Source: Rubrobacter sp.
Lineage (GTDB): Bacteria; Actinomycetota; Rubrobacteria; Rubrobacterales; Rubrobacteraceae
Direction: 5' to 3'
Length of the DNA: 5,124 nucleotides
Assembly (NCBI GenBank): GCA_013695335.1
Contig: JACDAR010000295.1
Span: 1 to 5,124, forward strand
A program made the position numbers and the translations under genes. The number at the start of each line of letters is the position of its first letter. Position 1 is the stretch's first letter. The notes under the pieces are model-generated. The model saw only the letters and a list, made by a program, of their open reading frames with translations, had not been told where the DNA came from and searched no databases. Shown here piece after piece: positions 1 to 4,637 of the stretch.

Positions 1-465
1 CTGGAACTAGACTCGGACTCTCCCGGCCTCGCCAGCCACTACGCTGGCCCGAAAGAACTGCGCGAACGCGACAGCGAGGTACAGGAGGCGTTCGTAAAGG
101 CGTGGGAACGGGCCAAAGATACAGGAGGCTGGAAACTCGAAGCCGGGGCCGGCGTGCTGCCGTTCGCGGAACTAAAAACAGCGCTCGTACCGGACTTCAC
201 GCTCAAGAACGAATCTGGGGAGACTGTGCATCTGGAGATATTGGGTTTCTGGTCCGAGCGCAACCTCATCGAGCGCGTCGCCCTGTTGAGGGAGGCCCGA
301 GATCGTGGACACCGGCTCCTGATCGCCGCTTCAGAGAACCTCGGCACATCACCCGAAGCCCTCCAAGAAGCCGCGAAGGGAGAGGTGATCCCCTTCAAAA
401 ACCGCCTCCCAGTGAAAGCGGTGGTCGAAAAGCTGGCTGATGCGCTACAAGCTCCAGAAAGGTAA
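1..465 (+). CDS. DUF790 (Bax1-like) nuclease family protein, C-terminal part, 5' end outside window
   Basis: The reading frame is open from base 1 to the TAA at 463-465, giving 154 residues, so the start lies upstream of the window. Numbering from the first codon here, residues 63-66 read VPDF and residues 79-84 read EILGFW. This spacing of an acidic residue in a PDF motif from a following E-I-x-G-F-W is the hallmark of the DUF790 family, whose characterised archaeal member Bax1 is a PD-(D/E)xK-like nuclease that partners the XPB helicase in DNA repair. D65 and E79 are the likely metal ligands. The tail (residues 85-150) is a predicted alpha/beta stretch ending in VVEKLADAL. Family members usually run to several hundred residues, so most of the N-terminal part is missing only because of the window edge. 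An XPB-type helicase gene just upstream would be expected but cannot be seen. The family call rests on motif recognition; nuclease activity is inferred. Confidence 0.72.
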   Translation: MELDSDSPGLASHYAGPKELRERDSEVQEAFVKAWERAKDTGGWKLEAGAGVLPFAELKTALVPDFTLKNESGETVHLEILGFWSERNLIERVALLREARDRGHRLLIAASENLGTSPEALQEAAKGEVIPFKNRLPVKAVVEKLADALQAPER

Positions 466-476
466 CGGCAGGTGAA

Positions 477-530
477 CCAGGATTCGTCTCGTGATCGGGC
501 TGTCCGGTCAGACGGCGACCCGAAACCTGG
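477..530. repeat. Imperfect 10-bp inverted repeat upstream of membrane-protein gene
   Basis: The left arm CCAGGATTCG (477-486) pairs with the right arm CGAAACCTGG (521-530) at 9 of 10 positions, separated by 34 nt. It sits just after the DUF790-like gene. Its right arm covers roughly the -35 zone of the TATAAT promoter at 542-547. No T-run follows, so a standard intrinsic terminator is unlikely. An operator for a dimeric regulator is possible, as is chance in GC-rich DNA. Confidence 0.25.
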
Positions 531-541
531 CGTCTGATAGC

Positions 542-547
542 TATAAT
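542..547 (+). promoter_or_regulatory. -10 box (TATAAT) of a probable leaderless promoter
   Basis: This is a perfect TATAAT in GC-rich surroundings. Its last base is 7 nt before the G of the GTG at 554, which is where transcription would normally begin, so the mRNA would start at or next to the start codon. No good -35 hexamer is visible 16-18 bp upstream (around 518-525), and no Shine-Dalgarno sequence precedes the GTG. Both fit leaderless expression, which is common in Actinobacteria. The promoter call is inferred from sequence only. Confidence 0.5.
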
Positions 548-553
548 CTGCCC

Positions 554-1003
554 GTGAGCAAAGACAAGAGATCCCTGCTGGCGCTTACCATCGTCTGTAC
601 CTTCGCCGCCATCATTTTTGGTTTCGGGGCCAACGTGTTTGCGTTCAAGGCCGCGTTCAAAGGCACGGGGACTGAACAGTTGATAGTGCTGACCAACCTG
701 GTGGTGATAGTGGCGCTCGCTGGCATACTGGTCTTCAGGGGCGGCTGGTGGGGCGTGGTGGCTGCCATCTTTATGGTGACAGGTGCGACTTTCGTCGAGT
801 GGGCGCTGTTTCCGCTAGCCTTCGACTGGGCCGCCCTCGCGAACCCCGCAGCCTACCAGGAGAAGTTGGGCAACATAGGGAGGCCATCGTACTTTCGGTT
901 CGGCGCCATCTTCGACATCATGCTGGTCGGGGGAGTCGCGGCCCTGGCGCAGGGGCTCAGGATGATGGCCCACGTTGATCCCACGCGGACTCCGGACGAA
1001 TGA
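554..1003 (+). CDS. Small four-helix integral membrane protein, function unknown
   Basis: This 149-residue protein has four hydrophobic segments at about residues 8-31, 43-61, 65-88 and 117-135. It has a short basic N-terminus (KDKR) and a hydrophilic tail ending DPTRTPDE. The loop between helices 3 and 4 (about 89-116) is the longest and carries the only sizeable polar stretch. There is no signal-peptidase site or enzymatic motif, and I do not recognise a family. I chose the GTG at 554 because a TATAAT box lies exactly one promoter-length upstream and the protein then opens like a normal cytoplasmic leader to helix 1. The alternative GTG at 491 has AGGA at 479-482, 8 nt upstream, and would add 21 residues of ordinary polar sequence. 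Its last 47 bases overlap the end of the opposite-strand zinc-finger gene. The coding call is secure from the hydrophobic pattern and codon use; the start is less so. Confidence 0.7.
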   Translation: MSKDKRSLLALTIVCTFAAIIFGFGANVFAFKAAFKGTGTEQLIVLTNLVVIVALAGILVFRGGWWGVVAAIFMVTGATFVEWALFPLAFDWAALANPAAYQEKLGNIGRPSYFRFGAIFDIMLVGGVAALAQGLRMMAHVDPTRTPDE

Positions 1004-1247
1004 CCTCTATCTCATCATCCTCGTCGAAGTCCAGCAGGAACACCTCGCCCAGCGCGTTGAAATCGTAGGCCGAGGCTGGCAACATCCCACGCTCAGAGTC
1101 TTCTATCTCCACGCTTGTTACGAGTTGTCCGCGTCCTTTGCAGCGCTTGCACTCCAGCGGACGCCACGATGTTCCGTCATCTCCCCGTCCCCCACAGTTG
1201 GGACATTCGCGGAAGCCAGTGAAGCGGATGGTGAGGGTGCGCGGCAT
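957..1247 (-). CDS. Small DnaJ-type zinc-finger protein
   Basis: This 96-residue protein carries two CxxCxGxG repeats, CPNCGGRG at residues 15-22 and CKRCKGRG at 33-40. Together they supply four cysteines for one zinc site, as in the cysteine-rich region of DnaJ. The J domain and peptide-binding domains of DnaJ are absent, so it is a stand-alone finger followed by an acidic tail (about 68-82: many D and E). Such fingers bind unfolded protein or nucleic acid, but neither can be assigned here. The ATG at 1245-1247 follows the TAG of the upstream acetyltransferase gene by a single base and lacks a clear Shine-Dalgarno, which indicates translational coupling. The 3' end runs 47 bp into the tail of the convergent membrane-protein gene. 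The CxxCxGxG pair and operon position make the gene convincing; its role is unknown. Confidence 0.75.
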   Translation of the reverse strand: MPRTLTIRFTGFRECPNCGGRGDDGTSWRPLECKRCKGRGQLVTSVEIEDSERGMLPASAYDFNALGEVFLLDFDEDDEIEVIRPESAWDQRGPSS

Positions 1248-1248
1248 A

Positions 1249-2115
1249 CTAGAGATATGGCCCGCTCGGGAGATACGGTGTCAGGGGGCCGGGGGTTCCT
1301 TTCACGCAGATGGGACCGTCGGGATGGAGGTCCAGACCGGCGTCGAGGACTACGCGTACTGCCCAGTCCTGTGAAGCCGTGATCCAGGACACCTCGATCT
1401 CCCCGCCAGAACCAGTCTTTGCCAGGGAGGCCCACAGCAACTCCGAAGCCGTCTCGCGGTCGGTCGCCCCGAGCAGCCTAACCCCATCTTCCTGAACGAC
1501 CGCGTATCCCCTGCCTCGTGCGCCATCAGCCACTAGCATCTTCGTCCTCGTGAGCATGAATTCGAGGTCCACCCCATGCGCAGCGCCACGCAGTTGCCTG
1601 TCCACATCGGCGGCGAGCGCGAGGTCGTCCTTGCCGCCTTCACGCACTTTGGGGGTGTCGGGGATGTTCTCGCGGCGAACCTTTCCTTTGGCGGTGAAGG
1701 TGGGATGAAGAACGAAACCGGCGTTGGCGTAGCTCCGCATCGCGGCTGGATGGGTGGAGGAGGCGATCATACCCGCCTCACAGCCCTCTCCATACGCCAG
1801 TGCCGCGCGCATCAACTCACCCCCGATGCCAGCACCGCGGTTTCCTTCGTCTACCACGAACAAAGAGAGAACCCACAATCCTTCCCGAACACCGGAGACG
1901 GCCGCCCCCACGACGCGCCCGTCATCCTCAGCCACCCAGCATCCATCCGGATCATGGCCCAGAAGATTCTCGTAGCGGGACATACGGCCCTCGATCTCTT
2001 CCGGGGTCCGGTTCGCCAGCTCTTCGCTATCCGCGAAGGCGATGGAGGCCATCTCATAGGCCGCACCGACGTCATCCTTCCGCATGGGCCTCACGTGGGC
2101 CAAATTAGGGCTCAC
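1249..2115 (-). CDS. GNAT family N-acetyltransferase with two GNAT-like halves
   Basis: This 288-residue protein probably transfers an acetyl group from acetyl-CoA to an amine. The N-terminal domain (about 8-140) is a full GNAT fold. It contains the beta-strand segment LSLFVVDE (83-90), the acetyl-CoA pyrophosphate loop R93-x-x-G96-x-G98, and a motif B region with Y129 and GF at 133-134. The C-terminal half (about 155-275) looks like a second GNAT-type fold without the RxxGxG loop, so it is probably structural or substrate-binding. It ends in a proline-rich tail, TPYLPSGPYL, of a kind I associate with actinobacterial tandem-GNAT proteins. The start is uncertain: TTG 2118, GTG 2115, TTG 2103, GTG 2094 and ATG 2085 are all in frame. 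GTG 2115 is favoured because the family homology begins at about residue 8 and it overlaps the methyltransferase end by 11 bp, typical of coupling. Its stop lies 1 nt before the zinc-finger gene. The substrate is unknown. Confidence 0.85.
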   Translation of the reverse strand: MSPNLAHVRPMRKDDVGAAYEMASIAFADSEELANRTPEEIEGRMSRYENLLGHDPDGCWVAEDDGRVVGAAVSGVREGLWVLSLFVVDEGNRGAGIGGELMRAALAYGEGCEAGMIASSTHPAAMRSYANAGFVLHPTFTAKGKVRRENIPDTPKVREGGKDDLALAADVDRQLRGAAHGVDLEFMLTRTKMLVADGARGRGYAVVQEDGVRLLGATDRETASELLWASLAKTGSGGEIEVSWITASQDWAVRVVLDAGLDLHPDGPICVKGTPGPLTPYLPSGPYL

Positions 2116-2884
2116 CAACTTTCATGCCTTCTCTTCCTCCATAACCTGACACCTTACGGCACCTTGAGATCAGAACCGCCGGAACGCTCTCGTATACCGG
2201 TGCAAACTCGGCCAATGAACCAGTGACCCGTGGCTCTACGAAGTTTTCGATGTGGAGCCCAGCGTCCACCAGTGAGTTTACGCAGGTACTCAAGGTGCGG
2301 TGGTAGGCGCCAACCCGGCCGCGGACACCATTAGGTTCGACACGCCGCCAGAATCCTTCCGAAAAATAATCTCTCACTTCGATGCCCGAGACCACGCCTT
2401 CATCATCCTGCACGAAACGGGGAGAACCCGGCGACTGGAAGTACGGCGGCACTATCGAGAAGACGAACCATCCACCGGGAAGGAGCACGCGGGCCACCGA
2501 GCGCAGCGTCTTCCCCAGGTCAGGTATGTCCGTCAGGGCCATGTTGCAAACCACGCCGTCGAAAGCCTCATCAGCGAATGCGGCCAGCGTTTGGGCATCG
2601 TCACGGGTGTACGTGACGCCGAGCGGTTCGTCACGCTCGTAGCGCCTGGCGAGGTCGAGCATCTTGGACGAAACGTCCACACCGACGACGTTTGCTCCTC
2701 TTTTTGCCAGTCGGCGGGCGACGGCCCCCTGGCCGCACGCGAGGTCGCATATTTGCCGTCCCTCCACGACGCCAGCGAGTTTCAGCACTTCCGGGACCAC
2801 GAAGAGGTGAAACAGCCCCAGCGGCCCTTCCCGGATGCGTTCGTCGTACCACACAGCGATCTCATCATAAGATGCCGGGCTCAT
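2105..2884 (-). CDS. Class I SAM-dependent methyltransferase
   Basis: This 259-residue protein transfers a methyl group from S-adenosylmethionine to an unknown acceptor. SAM-binding motif I is CDLACGQG at residues 46-53, the acidic end of strand 2 is VVGVDVS at 66-72 (D70 for the ribose hydroxyls), and the adenine-contact region is DDA at 95-97. The post-motif strand FDGVVCNMALTDIPD spans about 108-122, and LLPGGWFVFS at about 135-144 is the usual helix-turn before strand 5. The N-terminal YDEIAVWYDE and the C-terminal YHRTLSTCVNSLVDAGL patterns resemble ubiquinone/menaquinone- and small-molecule-type (Methyltransf_11/25) enzymes. The ATG at 2882-2884 has an excellent GGAGGG ribosome site 3 nt upstream. 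It sits 56 nt after the S-adenosylhomocysteine hydrolase gene, which fits removal of its inhibitory product. The fold is secure; the acceptor is not predictable from sequence. Confidence 0.9.
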   Translation of the reverse strand: MSPASYDEIAVWYDERIREGPLGLFHLFVVPEVLKLAGVVEGRQICDLACGQGAVARRLAKRGANVVGVDVSSKMLDLARRYERDEPLGVTYTRDDAQTLAAFADEAFDGVVCNMALTDIPDLGKTLRSVARVLLPGGWFVFSIVPPYFQSPGSPRFVQDDEGVVSGIEVRDYFSEGFWRRVEPNGVRGRVGAYHRTLSTCVNSLVDAGLHIENFVEPRVTGSLAEFAPVYESVPAVLISRCRKVSGYGGREGMKVGEP

Positions 2885-2887
2885 CTA

Positions 2888-2893
2888 CCCTCC
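2888..2893 (-). promoter_or_regulatory. Strong ribosome binding site of the methyltransferase gene
   Basis: On the minus strand the sequence reads GGAGGGTAG followed by ATG. The full GGAGG core this close to the ATG fixes the start of the methyltransferase. It also suggests efficient independent initiation in the middle of the operon, unlike the two downstream genes, which lack a good site and depend on coupling. Confidence 0.7.
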
Positions 2894-2913
2894 AGAAATC
2901 GCCGGGCCGAAAT

Positions 2914-2940
2914 CTGACCGCTGATGGCTGACAGCTATCC
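2914..2940. repeat. Short heptamer-period tandem repeat between hydrolase and methyltransferase genes
   Basis: On the plus strand the sequence reads CTGACCG, CTGATGG, CTGACAG, CTATCC, a 7-bp period with the invariant core CTGA in three consecutive units and a decayed fourth. It begins directly at the stop codon of the hydrolase gene (2941-2943) and fills about half of the 56-nt gap. A related stretch, CTGATAGCTAT, occurs at 534-544. Such heptamers look like intergenic repeat debris. No gene product is implied. Confidence 0.5.
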
Positions 2941-4191
2941 TCATCGCCAGCTCTGCTGGTACCGGATCTGCTCTTCCGTCAACGTCTCGGGCTCGACGCC
3001 CATCGTCTGGAGCTTGATGCGCGCGACCTGTTCGTCGATCTCTGAGGGAAGAGGCTGGATGCCGCGCTCGAAATCCCCGGCGTGGCCCGCGAGGTGGTGG
3101 ATGCCGAGCGCGTGCAGGGCGAAAGTGAGGTCCATTATCTCCACCGGATGACCGTCTCCAGCCCCTGAGTTCAGCAGCCTGCCCCGTGCGATCACGTGCA
3201 GCCTCCGTCCATCCTCCAGTTCGTACTCGGTCACGTTCTCACGCACCTCGCGTTCGGCGACAGCCATCTGCCTGAGCGCCGCCACGTCGAACTCGTGGTC
3301 GTAGTGTCCCGCGTTCGCGAGGATGGCTCCGCTCTTCATCCTGTCGAAATGCTCCCGACGCAACACGCGCAGATTGCCGGTGCCCGTGAGGAAGAAGTCC
3401 CCGACCTCGGCGGCCTGCATGGAGTTCATCACCTCGTATCCCTCTGCGTGGGCTTCGAGGAGCTTCACGGGATCCGGCTCACACACGACTACCCGCGCCC
3501 CAAAGCCCGCCGCGTACTTGGCGAGACCCCGGCTCACCCACCCGAAGCCCATGACCACGACTACCTGCCCGGAGAGGAAAAGGTTTGTGTTGGCGAGCAG
3601 GCTAACGATGGAGGAATGACCGGTCCCGTAGCGGTTATCGAAAAGGTGCTTCATGCGGGCGTCGTTGATGCCTAGCACGGGGAAAGGAAGCACGCCTTCG
3701 CCTGTCATAGCCTTCACCTTCAGGATGCCCGTCGTAGTTGTCTCGGTTGCGCCCTCGACCTTATCTATAAGATCGGGGTGATCCGTGATGAGCCGTCCGA
3801 CGAGCTCTGCCCCGTCATCCAAGAGCAAGTCTGGCTCTGTCTCGAGCGACAGGTGGATGTACCGCTCGAAATCTTCATCGCTCGGGTCGTGGGTTGCGAA
3901 AACCCGGATGCCCCGCTCCACGAGCGCGGCAGACACAGAATCCTGGGTGGAGAGCGGGTTGCTGCCCGTCACCGTGACCTCGGCCCCGGCCTCGTGCAGC
4001 AATACCGCGAGGTAGGCGGTCTTTGCTTCGAGGTGGACGGTGACTGAGACTTTGCGGCCCCGCAGGGAGCCGTCGGCGAGTTGTTCTTTCGCGATGGTGT
4101 TCAGCACGGGGCAGTGCTGGGCGGCCCAGTCTATCTTCCTGTTTCCCTCGGCTGCCAGCGATGGGTCGGCGATGATGGAGTCTTGGATCAT
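2941..4191 (-). CDS. ahcY: S-adenosylhomocysteine hydrolase, short archaeal/Thermotoga-type
   Basis: This 416-residue NAD-dependent enzyme splits S-adenosylhomocysteine to adenosine and homocysteine in the cytoplasm, closing the methyl cycle. Recognisable parts are HLEAKTAYLA at 53-62, NPLSTQD at 78-84, LDDG at 124-127, the catalytic block K181...D185-N186, the NAD loop GFGWVSRG at 215-222, E238 for the NAD ribose, NAGHYD at 293-298, GDGHPVEIMD at 345-354 and the C-terminal YQQSW at 411-415. The HLExK motif, the total length and the YxxSW tail are those of the short form; the longer mammalian-type enzyme ends differently and has about 15-20 more residues. Oddities are T151 where the family has a ribose-binding glutamate before TTTG, S220 as the third residue of GxGxxG, and R336 in place of glutamate in the EGRL segment. 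The ATG at 4189-4191 has GGGAG 4 nt upstream. It is first in a four-gene cluster with a methyltransferase. Family membership is very sure; the exact substrate is less so. Confidence 0.93.
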   Translation of the reverse strand: MIQDSIIADPSLAAEGNRKIDWAAQHCPVLNTIAKEQLADGSLRGRKVSVTVHLEAKTAYLAVLLHEAGAEVTVTGSNPLSTQDSVSAALVERGIRVFATHDPSDEDFERYIHLSLETEPDLLLDDGAELVGRLITDHPDLIDKVEGATETTTTGILKVKAMTGEGVLPFPVLGINDARMKHLFDNRYGTGHSSIVSLLANTNLFLSGQVVVVMGFGWVSRGLAKYAAGFGARVVVCEPDPVKLLEAHAEGYEVMNSMQAAEVGDFFLTGTGNLRVLRREHFDRMKSGAILANAGHYDHEFDVAALRQMAVAEREVRENVTEYELEDGRRLHVIARGRLLNSGAGDGHPVEIMDLTFALHALGIHHLAGHAGDFERGIQPLPSEIDEQVARIKLQTMGVEPETLTEEQIRYQQSWR

Positions 4192-4292
4192 GGTTCTCCC
4201 GTCTTTTGTTCTCAGGGTCAGTTTACAGGTGCGTCCGGGAATTGGCTGTTCGTGTCCCGCACTCCGGCTGTGGGTAGAATCCCGTTTTCGAC
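4192..4292. promoter_or_regulatory. Divergent promoter region
   Basis: This 101-nt region separates the hydrolase operon (leftward) from the small membrane-protein gene (rightward), so it should hold both promoters. On the minus strand TAAACT (4225-4220) is a candidate -10 box that would give a leader of about 20 nt containing the GGGAG ribosome site. On the plus strand TAGAAT (4275-4280) is a candidate -10 box whose start point would lie only about 6 nt before the ATG at 4293, a nearly leaderless message. Neither has a convincing -35. I see no SAM- or SAH-riboswitch fold; the leader is too short for one. Confidence 0.4.
4196..4200 (-). promoter_or_regulatory. Ribosome binding site of the hydrolase gene
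   Basis: On the minus strand GGGAG is followed by AACC and then ATG, a 4-nt spacing. It supports the ATG at 4191 as the start, which also matches the usual N-terminus of short-type enzymes (DPSLA...EG within the first 16 residues). Confidence 0.5.
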
Positions 4293-4637
4293 ATGGCCCA
4301 TCGCTACCGCATCAAGACTGCCTGGTTCACGTACCTCGGCATACAGGTAGTATGGCTCGTGCTGGTCCTGGCCGCGCCGTTCGTGGTCGGACTGTATCCA
4401 TCGAGGCTCTGGGCCTTGCCCTTCTGCGGGATAACCGCCGCCGGGGGCATACACATGATGGCTTTCTACCGGGAGTACAACGCGCTGCTGAGGAGGGCCG
4501 CCCGGCGTCTCCCTTTCGAGCGGTACGTGCTCCGCTACCTCGTCCCCACGCAGCGGGATCCCAGGCATTTCCTGATGATCGGATCTGGCTACGCGCTGTT
4601 CGGTGTGATCTCGGCCGCGCTCGTGGTCGCCGCCTGA
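4293..4637 (+). CDS. Small membrane protein, function unknown
   Basis: This 114-residue protein has a basic N-terminus (RYRIK), a hydrophobic segment at about 13-34, a weaker one at about 39-57 and a third at about 93-114 that runs to the C-terminus. The middle (about 58-92) is strongly basic, with RRAARRLPFERYVLRYLVP-type composition. The positive-inside rule would therefore place this loop in the cytoplasm. There are no cysteine pairs, signal-peptidase site or catalytic motif, and I do not recognise a family. The ATG at 4293 follows a TAGAAT box by 12 nt and has no Shine-Dalgarno, so expression may be nearly leaderless. The last 49 bases overlap the convergent phosphodiesterase gene. Long frames on the other strand here lack domain signal, whereas this one has the membrane pattern expected of a real gene. 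Confidence 0.62.
   Translation: MAHRYRIKTAWFTYLGIQVVWLVLVLAAPFVVGLYPSRLWALPFCGITAAGGIHMMAFYREYNALLRRAARRLPFERYVLRYLVPTQRDPRHFLMIGSGYALFGVISAALVVAA

Noticed and set aside
477..530. Intrinsic terminator after the DUF790-like gene
   Set aside because: The stem is imperfect, the loop is 34 nt and no T-run follows, so I list it only as an inverted repeat.
1576..2226. Plus-strand frame of 216 codons opposite the GNAT gene
   Set aside because: It is antisense to a gene with a clear acetyl-CoA loop, and its translation has no recognisable motif.
2300..2917. Plus-strand frame of 205 codons opposite the methyltransferase
   Set aside because: It is an antisense shadow of the SAM-binding domain; rich in H and R, with no domain signal.
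4192..4250. SAM or SAH riboswitch in front of the hydrolase gene
   Set aside because: The likely leader is only about 20 nt and I find no paired stems or conserved core in it.
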